From: Pseudorasbora parva
Lineage: Eukaryota > Chordata > Actinopteri > Cypriniformes > Gobionidae
Assembly (NCBI RefSeq): GCF_024679245.1
Contig: NC_090176.1
Location: 19,413,793 to 19,477,792 of the forward strand
Reading direction: 5' to 3'
DNA: 64,000 nucleotides
Shown here: piece by piece, positions 11,341-25,207 of the stretch
How positions within the stretch are numbered: the first letter of the stretch is position 1
How the letters are laid out: the number at the start of each line of letters is the position of its first letter
Program-made: the position numbers and the translations under genes
The notes under the pieces: model-generated
The model's input: the letters and a program-made list of their open reading frames with translations, nothing else
What the model was told of the DNA's origin: nothing
Database searches by the model: none

Positions 11341-12124
11341 TCATCTGTGGAGCGCGTAGGACTAAACATTTTTTTGACCAATTATTGCATATGTTGCAAA
11401 TGTCCTACCTGCCTATCAACACGTGTATTTTCATACCTCCGTGCACCAACATGTTTCATGCTGTGCAGAGTTAGACACACATCTGTAACCGAGCATCACA
11501 ACTGGAACAGCAGCCACCTTTACAGTTCCTTCTGAACCAAAACAATGAGCTTATGTTGCGTTCATGCCATAACTATTCGGAAAAGATGGAATCCTGTGAC
11601 GTTATACTCAGATGCCTCAAATGTATGTTTTTCAAAGGCAACACTATCACCGCCAAAATGCAGATGGTACAGGTCAGTGCTCTTTAATTTGTTTATGTTC
11701 ACTATTATTGTAATGTTATGTGCTTTGAGACTAGTTTAATGTATCTCGTATTATTCAGATATTTTATATTGATAGTTTTTTGCCATTATATGTTATTTAT
11801 CATTATCTTTTTTTTGCCATGACTTATAAGGTTTTCAAGGATGGATGGATGGATGGATGGATGGATGGAAGGCTGAGCAAACAATACAGTTACTAAAAAG
11901 GAAGACTGAAAAAAGGAAGTGGTAAGACATATTCCCCGTTGGATGTGATCTCAGAGAAGGTCACATTTCATGGATGAGCAATAGATATTATACATCACTT
12001 GAGGGGACAAAAGACCCTTCACCCCATCCTCTCCCACCGGCCACAATTCACCCAGCAGTAAGAGAGCAATGAATTTGAGAAAGGTCCATCCACACATATT
12101 CCCAACCACAAAAGACAAAATACC
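11341..12124. other. no gene; short (GGAT)n array
   Basis: Contains (GGAT)7 at 11839-11869. Part of 11545-11610 resembles 46720-46785 (shared AAGATGGAA-like and GTTATACTC blocks), suggesting an old dispersed repeat. Confidence 0.45.
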
Positions 12125-12128
12125 TTAA

Positions 12129-12652
12129 AGGGATAGTTCACTTGAAATTAAATTTTGATATGTTTTAGCTTACCTCGTGGGCATCCGAGATGTAGGAGTA
12201 TTGGTTTCCCCAGTAGTTTCAATTTTGATCATTTTAGGTCAAACCGTTCTTGTCTGTGCCTCACATAATGCAGGTCTATGGTCACCACCTCAAAGAGCAT
12301 ACACGGATAAGTCCAAATTAAACAATCCCCCATCGTAAGTACACACTGATGGCCTAAGACACGAAACGAGCAGTTTGTGTGAGAAAACGAACAGTATTTA
12401 TATAGTTTTTACCTCTTGTACACCACAGGAAACACGCACGCGCGCCCTCGGATCAGTCGGACGTAGTGGTGTACAACGAGGTAAAAATGATATAAATACT
12501 ATTCGTTTTCTCACACAAACCACTCGTTTTGTGTCTTAGGCCATCAGTGTGTACTTACGATGGGGGATTGTTTAATTTGGACTTATCCGTGTATTATCCG
12601 TGTATGATTTGCTAAAACAAATCAAAATTTAATTTCAAAGTGACCTATCCCT
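12129..12652. mobile_element. TTAA-flanked foldback MITE with AGGGATAGTTCAC termini
   Basis: TTAA|AGGGATAG at 12125-12136 and CTATCCCT|TTAA at 12645-12656. Inverted arms of about 120 bp (12300-12425 and 12470-12597) include ATCCCCCATCGTAAGTACAC and its complement, leaving a GC-rich loop around 12430-12465. It has no coding capacity. Half-copies with the same terminus occur at 21847, 33744 and 46364. Confidence 0.78.
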
Positions 12653-12888
12653 TTAATTCACACAAAATTTCCACTTTACATATTCTCTTTTAAATATCGT
12701 ATGTTAACTCAAGAGGCACTGTAGCTTATCGGTGGATTTTGTTATGGTTGTGTATGATTCCTTTTAAAAAGGATATTCCTTTTGATTTTGAAATAAGGAT
12801 TTTGTGTGCTGCTTTTGTGGCTGTTAAAAATAATAATAATTTTAAAAAAAGTATGATATTAAAAATATGTTTTGTCTTTCTTATTTAA

Positions 12889-13257
12889 AGGTGCAGTGTG
12901 TGAATTTTCTCTAGTGGTGAAGTTGTGAATTGCAAACGCTCAAAACTCTCTTTCAAAGCACATCGAGAAGCTACGGTGGTTGACACAGGACAAAAGTGCC
13001 GTCATCGGAGAGAGCACAGAGTGACTAGAGTTCTGTTGAGAAGTTTGTCCGTTTAGGGCTACTGTAAACATGGCGGTACAAAATGGTAATTTCCCTGTAA
13101 GGGGACCCGTGTGTGTAGACAGAAATGGCTCATTCTAAGGTAATAAAAACATTATAGTTCATTATGTAAGGTGTTTATACACCAATATAATATAGTTATG
13201 TATATTATATTGCATTGCTGTCAATAGAGCCCCATTACACATTACACACTGCACCTT
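12889..13257. mobile_element. TTAA-flanked MITE with AGGTGCAGTGTG termini
   Basis: Left TTAA|AGGTGCAGTGTG (12885-12900), right CACACTGCACCT then TTTAA (13245-13261). The right duplication is offset by one T. No coding frame. Confidence 0.68.
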
Positions 13258-13261
13258 TTAA

Positions 13262-14268
13262 AAACAATGTTAAACATCCCACAGATTCAGAAAGGAGTAT
13301 GAACATGAAAAAAGATGGGTAAGTGGATTAATTAGCATGGTTATTTACATCAGTACATCAGTACAATTCTTTCTTTTATTTTTTCAAAAACTAAAATGTA
13401 TGTTAATGTAATTCACAGATGGCAAAAGATGCATGAGGAATCCCAACATGTCTCTGTCAGTGCACTTGAGTCCACCTTGGTCAAATGTCACAGAAGAGTA
13501 CTGTCGATAGCAGTGAGTCAGAACAGAGAAATGAGATGTGATGCTTTCCTCCATCTGTGTGCTATGAGAAATGTCAGACCTTCAAGTTGCAGATGAGAGA
13601 AAGGGAGGGAGACCAGTCTCCTCTGTCAGACCAATAAAGGATTGGAGAGAAGAGTGTCATTTGAGGTAAATGTCAAGACAAAGAGGGAGGAACAGAGATA
13701 GAAAAAGAAAGCATATGAGAGAGAGAAATTACCCTATTTCAAGATGATGAGATGAGGTATGAGTCTCAGCGTATGTATTAATCTGTCAGGACTAAGATAG
13801 AAAACACATCTTATCAACAGCTCTCAGTCTTACAGACCTTTTGCTGTCTCTGGGAGAAGAGGCCACTACAGTAATAAACCAAACACCGATCATGAGTATG
13901 AAGGACATGCCACCGCTATATCAAAACCTTTGAGCACAGCCGTGTACTGCAAGTCACTATATGTCATTTCAAAACTGAGCAAAGGGCAAAGTCTGAACTG
14001 ATTTTAGTTGTACAGTTATAGAAATCCTATACATATTTTTTTTATAAATATTATCCTATAAATCCTATTTAAATATTTGTATCCATTTATTTTATTTATT
14101 TATTTTATGTAGCTACTTTTCTAGGTTGGTACAACATACACTAAAAATGCTGGGTTGTTTTAACCTGTGTTTGGGTCAAATATAGACAAACCATGCACTC
14201 TTATTTCAATGTTGTTAATGTTAGTTGTTTTAGCAAAAAGTTAATAAATTCAGTTCAACAGCATTAAG
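13262..14268. other. no recognised gene
   Basis: Purine-rich sequence (13590-13740) followed by AT-rich DNA. 14140-14200 resembles the end of another common MITE (ACACTAAAAATGCTGGGTTG), too short to delimit. Confidence 0.4.
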
Positions 14269-14272
14269 TTAA

Positions 14273-14751
14273 AGGTGCTGTATTTAAGTTTTTGACTCAA
14301 CTAAAGCATAAACATACCATAATAAATGTGCAGATATTTAGGAAACATGCTAAGGTCACATACTTGTTTCCCAGAAAAACAATGCAACTGCCAATTATTT
14401 TACTTTGAAATGTACGTTCCGTGTCAGAATGTCTGTTTTTGTTTTGGCCTGTGTGATAACGCACATTGCCAATTTACCCAATAGTATTTCAACACCACAG
14501 GTTGACCAGTGGAAACAGTGTACTGCAGCAACAAACTGGGTCAGAGATCGCAGATTCTCAAATTAAAACATAGATAAATCGACTCAATTTACATTGTGTG
14601 AGTCTCCTCGCCCTCCATTGTCAATTGTGCTCATTGCTGTTGTGTGTCCTCAAACCGGCAACCCGTGTGAGCGTCAAGACTTGATATTTTGAATATGTTG
14701 GACTGCAGTACACATTTCAACTACTCGCTGTCATTCTTACATACAGCACCT
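14273..14751. mobile_element. TTAA-flanked MITE with AGGTGCTGTA termini
   Basis: TTAA|AGGTGCTGTA (14269-14282) and TACAGCACCT|TTAA (14742-14755): perfect 10-nt inverted termini and a perfect TTAA duplication. The interior is non-coding. Confidence 0.72.
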
Positions 14752-14755
14752 TTAA

Positions 14756-15556
14756 AGAGAGTAAACTTTATCACTGATGTTCTTGATCCATCCAAGCACT
14801 AAATGCACATCCTTGAATGAACATATTTACTTCCATCACTAAAGTCATGTAAATGGTATGACCCATTTCAGGGGCTGCCAAGAAAGAGTTAGTCAGTGCT
14901 ACAGAAATGCATCTTTACAAGTTATTTACAAGTAAAGCTCTATATAATCCATGGGCTACTTTCCATTTTAGGACCTCCCCACCCCCTTACATCTAGTTTT
15001 GATGTCTGTCAAAACGTCTTGGACTGAAGAACCCCCCTGTAAATCACACCCCGGTTTCAACTACTAATTGTGCACACACATACTTACAGTCCACAATCAT
15101 GGAGAAAAGGTCATTTGCTGATCAATATTATCAATGGGACATTGGTTCACAACCCCCTCAGGACTCATTTGTGAATGTCAGAACGCTTGACTTTTTCTCA
15201 GGTATCACATCGGAAATGCCACTCAAAACTCAATAGATGTATTTGGGTCAACCATAGCAATTCATATGTGGATGGCAGTACTTATACTCATAACATGTCT
15301 ATTTCACTGTGGATGAATGAGTAACATTTCCACTCAACACCAATACATTTCAGCATACTAACACACATAATGTTCTTCTAAAGGCATATCATAGTGTTGT
15401 GTTATAGTCACATAATCATAACTGACTGAATATATAATTTTATGTAAGTGCGCGTGTATAACGACTTGAGCAAGGCAAGATTATAGAGTAAGAACAACAT
15501 TGATTCATAAGACTTGGAATATAGAGCACAAGTAATATGAACTATTCAGCAGTCCC
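14756..15556. other. no recognised feature
   Basis: AT-rich sequence without domains, repeats or arrays that I can identify. Confidence 0.45.
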
Positions 15557-15731
15557 CACAATGTAAATGGATTTATAAACATACTAAATTATGTTCTTTT
15601 TAAAAATTAAAAAATGCTTAGTGTTTCCTGTGATGGGTAGGTTTAGGGGCAGGGGCAGTGTAGGGGGATAGAATATACAGTTTACGGTATAAAAACCATT
15701 ACCTCTATGGAGAGACCCCAACAATATAGTG

Positions 15732-15817
<86 letters not shown>
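15557..15817 (+). repeat. dispersed repeat ending in a (GT)n array, copy 1
   Basis: The block AACATACTAAATTATGTT through TGATGGGTAGGTTTAGGGGC and AAAAACCATTAC is followed directly by about 41 GT units (15735-15817). The same order recurs at 30420-30642 and 43390-43612, and the core occurs reversed, next to CA-rich DNA, at 18560-18660. The element type is unknown to me; it behaves like a repeat that carries a microsatellite at its 3' edge. Confidence 0.7.
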
Positions 15818-15820
<3 letters not shown>

Positions 15821-17391
15821 GTTTGGGTTTTTGAGGCAGGATCAACACTCAAGCAAAACCTTGTAACACCAGTCAAACGTTCATCTAAATAGTGTGGCAT
15901 TTCCAAGCAGTATTTCATAGTGCCTATTAAAAATAGCATGTGTATCTTACCTCGCCATCTTGATTTTATATTCACACACCCCAGCTGTAAAAGCTGTTGA
16001 TGAGACCCTGAGGAAGCTCTTTTCACTAATTAAAACAGCTTGTGACAAGGATCTCACAAACACTAATGAATCAGTTCAGCCATATTGAACCAGCACTTTC
16101 AATTACGGCAGCATTCATGGCCTGGGGAGGGTAAGCGCCTCAGGAAGGGCCAGGGTTTAAGGAATGAATTAAACATGTGATGCAATCTCTACAGGGCATT
16201 AATTATTCAGCCCCTGTGTTGTATTTACACTACTAAATATTTCTTTTCCCCCAAATTTCACTACTGAATTCTATTAGCATAATTTAAGGGTTAATTTTCC
16301 CAACCAGTAAACTGGCAAATGAAAATCTCCTAAAACGTTACCCTCAGTAAAGTGTGTAGTGAAATGCAGTTTGTCAAGCGCAATGCTTAATTTACATGAA
16401 AAGATTATCTAAAAAAAAAATTGTTTATGAAATCTTCAAAGACGTTTTACTAGAGATCATAGAGCTACAGGTCACACTAACGGTACGGTAGACTTATAAT
16501 CTAGTGGTCCATTAAGCTGTGGATTAATGCCCTTATCTCTTCCTTTTCTCGCTTGAACTCCTTAAGCCCTCTATCTGTCTTTCTGTCTTCTCAATTGCTA
16601 CTTCACCCCTGAATATGTGGTTTGCTCTCAATTTCCATCGTAATCTTTACTATGATGTCTTAACACCCCTGAAGTCTTTTCGGATACTTTCAGTTTAGTG
16701 TCCACACACAGGCCACATTTCTGGTTCATCTCAGTCGACCCGATCATAGGGGTCCAAAACTGTTGTGATTGGATCACATAAACAGTCAGAAATGTGACCA
16801 TCATTATGTCTAAAACAGAGGTTTGAAATGATGACAGTTGTGTGCTACTTTAAACTCAAATAATGTCCAATCAAAAATAATTTAAAAGCACATGTATACC
16901 GTATAAATACACAAGGCTTTCCTCAACGTTGGGTGTAGACTCTCTTCTTTCATCACCCACATAAGAGCAGGACAAATCTTTTGTGCATTAAGGAAAGTGT
17001 TAGGAGTCAGGAACGAATGTTGTGCTAATGTGAACCGTGGCTGTTTACTCTGTCCCACGTTAATGATCCAAAGCACTCTTATTGGATTAAACGGCTGAGT
17101 CTTCAAATGAGCTTGACTGGTTCAATGCCCATTTTGAGAAATGTGATGAAGTAATGTCGCGACTAAGACCGAGAGAGTCAATAGAGGCCAGTCTGCAGCA
17201 GTGTATCAGGTGTTTGTGATTGGAGAGATGCAATAAAGTGAAAAAATAGAGTTTGATACAGTTGTAAAAAAAACAACCCTAACTTTGGTTAGGGTTAGGT
17301 GTTAGGGTTCCGATGTAGTTGTAAAGTTACTTATAGTTAGTAGAATTTCTGTTGTGAAGCATCAAACTAAAGTATTAAGCAGACAGTCAAC
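15818..17391. other. no recognised gene; one short telomere-like tract
   Basis: AT-rich sequence. TTAGGG-like units occur three times within 17289-17310, too few to call an interstitial telomere. 17310-17390 resembles dispersed AGTAGAAT-containing repeats also seen near 54500. Confidence 0.45.
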
Positions 17392-17440
17392 TAAAGCCTA
17401 TTCGGATGGGAGTAGTTTAACATGGAGAGGTGGGGTAAAG

Positions 17441-18147
17441 TAGCCTGACGTGTTCATACTCAATTCTAGTCAGAATATGAGTCTGAAACTGCTCCATTGG
17501 GCTGTGATTATGGGGCGTGTTTCAACCAAACCAGGAAAGACCTCAATTGGATAGACCAACAACCAATCACAGCAACGAAGCGACGTCAACAGAGCTCAAC
17601 TGCACTGTGTTGCCAAGTCCGCGTTTTTCCCCCCGCGGGTTGTTTTCTATGTCCGCGGGTTATATAGACCCATGAGTGTGAATTTTAGCAGACAACCTTG
17701 CCAAAATAACACACATTTTACCCCCCAAACACCATTTTTTTTCCGGACAACCCCCCGAGAAGCTATTGTATTGGGCTAGTAGTTAGCGGATTTTGTTTGT
17801 AAAAACTTGGCAACCCTGTCTGCACGCACGCTGGAATAAACAATCTTTGCCGGTGTTGTAAAAAAATTAAATAATTGAATGATACACAGAGCACTTACCC
17901 AACATGATCATCATTTCTGAGAGAAATTGTGATGGTGAATACATATACAAACAAGCTCTCCGTTTAAGATTTGAACAAATATAATCCAAGCCCCTTTGAT
18001 GGCGTGAATGATCTGTCCGTCATCGTCTAAAGCCCGCCCTGATGATTTCATTGGTTTGAACAGTTTCTGTTCGGAGATAATTACTCCTCTATGGATCGAG
18101 TCCAGACCGAACCGCCTGACCTAAAAAATTTTTGGCTGGCATGGCTA
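17441..18147. mobile_element. TAGCC-family (hAT-like) element inserted in Harbinger-like copy B
   Basis: It begins TAGCCTGACG and ends GGCTA, and is flanked by identical 9-nt copies of GGGGTAAAG (17432-17440 and 18148-18156). Removing it restores the GGGGTAAAGTAATTATT sequence of the Harbinger-like family, which confirms the insertion point. The interior is non-coding and itself contains a 216-bp insertion. Confidence 0.75.
17604..17819. mobile_element. small MITE nested in the TAGCC-family element
   Basis: ACTGTGTTGCCAAGT on the left and the complement of ACAGGGTTGCCAAGT on the right match at 13 of 15 positions. CTGC occurs at both flanks and may be part of a target duplication. The 216-bp interior has runs of C and T and no frame. 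Confidence 0.5.
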
Positions 18148-18559
18148 GGGGTAAAGTAATTATTACCGATGCTTCTCAGAGATTTTAGTCCCGTCTGAAA
18201 GTGCCATCACATTATGGATAATTTCAGTAAAGATTACACACACAGAGAAAAAAGGTATAAAAATGTCTTGTCGTGGGGCAGTATGCTTAATAGGGAATCT
18301 TTGTACCTTTTTTACTCCTAAAAGTTGCATATTAATACCCTTCTGCAAGAAAGCGACCAGTATTTATGGTATTTTTACCCCATATCAGACAAATCTCATC
18401 TAGTATTCCTTCCGTATGTCTATGTTTTTTACTCTCGTAGTGACTCTCATAGCAGACTGATCTCAAGAAATGGTGTATGTATGATACTCCAATTCGTATG
18501 CCATTTTGCCGTGCTATCAAGACGCATAATCGCTTTTTATCGTGTTTATCAACGCCATT

Positions 18560-18660
18560 TCATTCTATCCCCCTACACTGCCCCTACCCCTAAACCTACC
18601 CATCACACACACAAACACACATACACACTGCCCCTGCCCCTAAACCTACCCATCACAACA
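18560..18660 (-). repeat. reverse copy of the GT-associated dispersed repeat core, duplicated
   Basis: CCCTAAACCTACCCATCAC occurs twice (about 18589 and 18638), separated by a CA-rich spacer, with CCCCTACACTGCCCC ahead. It is the reverse complement of the core at 15640, 30465 and 43460. Confidence 0.6.
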
Positions 18661-18954
18661 AACTCTGCATCCGTTGAGACAATTACAACCCATTGACATG
18701 CATTACATGGGCAATGGTTCAACGGTTCTACTGAAGAACCAAATACACCTACATCTTGGATGGCCTGGGAGTAAGCAGATAAACATACAATTTTAATTTT
18801 TGGGTGAACCATCCCTTTAATATTACATATATCCTGTGGTAAAATTACATTACTCCATCCTTGTAAAACGAATCCCAACTGAATAGGACTTAATACTCTT
18901 ATGAGAGTTAGCTGATATGTATTTTGCAAAGTTATAATATATATTTCTCCAGTC

Positions 18955-19236
18955 TGTCACTTGATGGAGTTTTGGTACCTTGCCACCGGCAACTTTGGCT
19001 TTTGGCTTTCTCAGTTGGGGACACTAAATATTCAGCTAAATCACTGATCTGCCTGCATTGACACTGTATGATAATTCAGATTAGCTGAATAACATCACTG
19101 TTTTCTCCAGAGCGGCTGTACAGCCGAAGCAAATTGTGTAGCATTATTTTCCTGTTTAACACTGTGAAGCTGCTTTGAAACAATCGGCGCTGTAAAAAGC
19201 GCTATACAAATAAAGGTGACTTGACTTGACAAAGTG
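18955..19236 (+). mobile_element. 3' end of an L2-clade LINE
   Basis: It contains the 3' untranslated sequence GGAGTTTTGGTACCTTGCC, then CACTGTGAAGCTGCTTTGAAAC, AAAAGCGCTATACAAATAAAGG and a TGACTTGACTTGAC tail. The repeated TTGAC unit at the end is typical of LINE priming. There is no coding sequence, so this is a 5'-truncated copy. Confidence 0.75.
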
Positions 19237-19979
<743 letters not shown>

Positions 19980-21101
19980 CCTAATACCTGAAATCTGGTA
20001 CATTCCCTCACCCTATATCTATCCTAATCTCAGTATCAGGCAGTATTACTTTTTTTTTTCTCTTAATCCTTCAAAAAAAGCAGCTCATATTCAGCAGCAT
20101 CAAGCGGATTGAGTCAGTCACTGTCACTTTGGCTGACTGTGAGTAATTAGCCTATCTTAACACTGTTATCTCAAATAAACTAAGACACACTATCACATTG
20201 TAAGTAGTGAGGTCAAAAACTTTTTCTAAAGGCAATATCTCAAGAGGATCATCTGTGGTACCAATTAAGACAACTTTGTATTCCATGCAGTGAAGGCAGC
20301 AAGTCTGGAGTCAGTACGGCTGGAGTGGTCTCTGAATGTTTAATTGAGCAGTACTTGCGCTCAAAGTGGAGGAATCCGAACCACCACATCTTCTGTCACA
20401 TCTACAACCACAGTCAGATGTTCTCAGGAAAGACAGGGGCAATTTTTGACAGAAAAGCAATGGATAGTCTAGCCTATTTTGACAAGCTACAGAACGAGAG
20501 ACTGACAGTGACAGAGTGAAAATTGATAATGGAATAAGATAAAACAAGATAGATAGAGTATGTCTGCAAGTTAAAAAGACGAATCACTCCAGTTATATAG
20601 TCGCCATCATGTCTTAATATACTGGATACAATATCGAACTCGAACTTTGTTTTAGAGTGAATTAAACCATTTCACTGTGCATGTTTACATGCACACAAAT
20701 ACGCTGATGACTCCCAAACATCAGATTTTTATAATACCCTGTAGTCCTTGGTTTACATGCAAATCAATAACTCAGCAATGCATGTAAATTTATAAGACTT
20801 CAATAATAAATTTGGTTATTTCCGCGTAGTGAGGTCAAAATGCAACCATTTCAGTATCTCTGAGTATTCCATATGTCATGTTGGTTGTGATTATAAACTG
20901 AAGAGTATTCCAAATTTATGCCATTACAGATGCAACGTTTGGATTTTCTGTCACATAGGCCTATCGTATGCGCACAAGACCATGTAAAATCAAAATTAAA
21001 ATGTGTTCTGAGTTTGTCACACCACAGAAAATTGTGTTATTAAAGACTCAGCCAGATTTGAATAATAAAAAAAACGGCAAGTAAATAAAATAGCTTATAA
21101 A
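19980..21101. other. no recognised feature
   Basis: AT-rich sequence. Short frames on both strands at 20310-20550 overlap each other and have no domain. Confidence 0.45.
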
Positions 21102-21347
21102 ATGGCACATTCTGCCGACGAAGGCACCAGTTGTCAGCGGGACGGGAGGATGAAGGCCATGGAGGGAGATTGTCGGTTCTGTTTGCGAATTATCAGTGAA
21201 TCCCAGTCATCTCTGATTAAAGTTTATAAAACTATCCAGTGTAAAAAGATCACTGCAGAGGCAGGTGTTGGAGTTTATCCTCAGCTGTCCATCAAGGTGG
21301 CTCTCCACTGCTTTAATTTGATATCCTTTCTCGGAAATTTAAAATAG
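21102..21347 (+). pseudogene. short open frame resembling a ZAD-type zinc-binding domain
   Basis: The 81-residue frame from the ATG at 21102 reads GDCRFCLR (Cys pair CxxC at residues 24-27), then LIKVYKT, KKITAEAGVGV, a PQL turn and IKVALHCFNL. This spacing resembles the ZAD (zf-AD) domain, which binds zinc through two CxxC pairs and mediates dimerisation. In the second pair the first Cys is Ala (VALHC instead of VCxxC), so the zinc site looks broken. ZAD is common in insects and rare in vertebrates (ZNF276 is the case I know). No C2H2 fingers follow. It could be a gene fragment, a retrocopied exon, or a chance frame. The domain call is by eye. Confidence 0.35.
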
Positions 21348-21846
21348 GACACAACCTGTTTTGTAAGTTATCAAACCATGCAATATGCATTTACGTGACG
21401 AAGGAATAACTAGCTAGCAAACTCTAGGATGTAGTAAGTAACAGTACTGACAGTAATTTGGGATTTAGCGAGCAGGTGAACTGATGCGAATGTGCAGAAA
21501 CACAGAAATGGTAAAAAACTGTTAAATGGTCTAACTTCACAATTTAGTACTACACAGTTTACAGTCTTTGTAATACGTTTCAACAATCCATTTCTAAAAT
21601 GCATATTGTGTTTAGAAACAATTCTCAGAATTGCTTTTACAGGGACTTTAATAAGCCAACAGAATGCAGGTTAATGTTTACACATAGCAAGAGAAATTAG
21701 GGTAAGGTACACAAATCTAGCTGTTGATCTTTTTTTTTTTCTTAAGCTGTTTATAACCTTACTCTGATAAAATAAAAAAGTGAAATAAAAAATAAATTAA
21801 TGCGCTTACATGACAGAATGCATTGTCGGCTTAATAATTGGTTTAA

Positions 21847-22040
21847 AAGGATAGTTCACCTGAAAATGAAAATGCTGTCATCATTTACTCACCCTCAACT
21901 TGATCTAAACTTGTATGAATTTCTTTCTTCTGCTGAACACTAAAGAAGATATTTTGAAGAATGTGGTTGACTAAACAGTTAATGGACACCATTGCCTTCC
22001 ATAGTATGGGGGGGGGGGGGGCTACTATGGAAGTCAATGG
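21847..22040. mobile_element. half-copy of a TTAA MITE (AGGATAGTTCACC terminus)
   Basis: TTAA (21843-21846) followed by AAGGATAGTTCACCTGAAAA, then the CATCATTTACTCACCCTCAA block common in cyprinid MITEs. The right terminus is not identified. A 14-G run lies at 22008-22021. Confidence 0.6.
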
Positions 22041-23294
<1,254 letters not shown>

Positions 23295-23394
23295 TTATTT
23301 GCTTGCTCACTCCACTGGGGGTGTAAACAAAATCATCATGTTGCTAAGCAACGAACTGTCTTGGTACAGCAGCTTGTGCACTATACTAGTATAA

Positions 23395-24044
23395 AGCCCT
23401 ATTTGAACGGGATTAGTTTAACATGGAGAGGTGGGGTAAAGTAATTATTACCAGAGCTTCTCAGAGATTTTAGTTCCGCCTGAATGTGCCATCTCATTAT
23501 GGACGATGTCAATAAAGATTACGCCGACTTTTACCTTCTGAAAAATTACCTCAGGTAATGATGATCCCATGCAAATAGAACAGCTGTCAATATGTATGTA
23601 AATATTAGGTCATTTCCTGTTTAATTATGGAGGCGCGCTTGAAGCATTCAGTTGCATTCTAGGCAATGGGACAAGTCTGTGGCAAACCTCAAGTGTTTTT
23701 CACATAACATTCAGATCAAAAATAAGGTCGAAAGCACTTGTCAGAGGCATGAAACTTCTTTTAGCATTAGGTAAGTCCCTATTACCAACAGAATCCAATC
23801 ATTAATTTACTTAATAAATAGTTCGACCACTGTTATATACAATATATTATTGTGTTTGCGCGTGTGATATCAGGAAACAACGTAATATACACATGACAAC
23901 AGGGGGGTGACAGTGGTGCGTAAAATTACCCCTCCCGCTATTTTTACTGAGATTTCTTATCCTATGAGAATTGGCCATAAATATTACAGATGTCCTTTGG
24001 TAAAATTACATTACTCCATCAACTCTTGGACTCTTAATGGGGCT
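23395..24044. mobile_element. Harbinger-like MITE (copy C), complete
   Basis: TAA (23392-23394) precedes AGCCCTATTTGAACGGG, and ATGGGGCT is followed by TAA (24045-24047). The 650-bp copy shares its interior with copy A (for example GAAGCATTCAGTTG and GGCAAACCTCAAGTG near 23640-23690) and its left end with copies A and B. TAA duplication points to PIF/Harbinger. It has no intact transposase frame. Confidence 0.75.
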
Positions 24045-24047
24045 TAA

Positions 24048-25134
24048 GTGTGAAGTAGGACTGGGACATAGTTTATTTGAGATTGACAGTGGTAATTACT
24101 ATCAGCTGTGACCTGGGCAGATCACTTTCTCTAAAGGCCCTGATATACTTGAAGCGAAATCAAAAAAAACAAACTGCTGTCACGCCATTTTAAAAATCAG
24201 ACCAAACCGTAATTCCTTTGGAGTTCGAAACAACTTGCCAAAGCAATCTTTACGTAAAAGTTTGCTCTGGTTGTTAACGCCTTTAAACTACAATTAGTCC
24301 GTGGCGATTTTGTAATAGGCGGGTGTGTCTCTGTGGCTCCGACTTCTTGGAAGTGGAAATCTCCAGTTAATTTCTTCTGTTCAGTCAGTCGAGTTCTAGT
24401 CTCGCGTAGCAAGACCTTTAGACTGAAGGGAAAAGTTCTGGACTTTTCTGAAGCTTTCAGTGGCCAAGAACTTCCCAAGAGGATGTCTGTCTGTCATGTT
24501 TAGGGGCGTGAAAATGTAAAGTCAATAACAGACCGGCATGCATCTATAAAGTGTTAAATCGAAAACTTGTGCAAGTTTACTGCAACAACGGAGCCGCAAA
24601 CTTCACATACTTTTGAAAATCCTGTGTTTAGTTGATGATAAGAGCTCATTGTCGATTTCAAACTCCTGAAGTGTTTCCGTTGCCAACGGTCCGTGGGCAT
24701 GACGAATGGGGCTAAGACTAGTCGAGGTCAGACACCAGTAAAAACGTGTTAAGTGCATCCTGTCACTATAAACTGGCCTGTCAATAATCTCATCACAGTT
24801 AACGTCCTCATTGGCACTCCACATATTTGAGTTCATTTAATTTACGCTATAATTCTTCCTACCATATTGGAGAGACAAGAAGTAGCACATTGATCTGCCA
24901 GGCGTGGGCCTGCATGTGGAGAACTCTCCTCATGTTTTTGCATAATGATGCATTTTAAAGTTAATGGCCAGATGTATCTTTAAAAAAGATTACAATGTTG
25001 TTTCAGCTAAAATGATTATTTTACATCAGGATAGACACTGATTATTAATCACTCAATCCTACTTTAAACCTACTGAGCCGTCGGTCGCCATGTTTCTAGT
25101 TTATTAACATTTTTATTATATTAATGCGTGTGTG

Positions 25135-25207
<73 letters not shown>

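Larger units (their letters stand above)
17395..18890. mobile_element. Harbinger-like element (copy B), split by nested insertions
   Basis: TAA (17392-17394) precedes AGCCTATTCGG, and GAATAGGACT is followed by TAA (18891-18893), so termini and target duplication are both readable. The element's own sequence covers 17395-17440, resumes at about 18148-18240 (GTAAAGTAATTATTACC, CTCAGAGATTTTAGTCC, as in copy C), and ends with 18820-18890. It was cut by the TAGCC-family insertion at 17441-18147 and by unrelated repeat sequence at about 18240-18816. No transposase is present. Confidence 0.72.

Noticed and set aside
17289..17310. Interstitial telomere-like TTAGGG units (also degenerate CCCTAA near 57040)
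   Set aside because: Only two or three units, interrupted; expected by chance in 64 kb.
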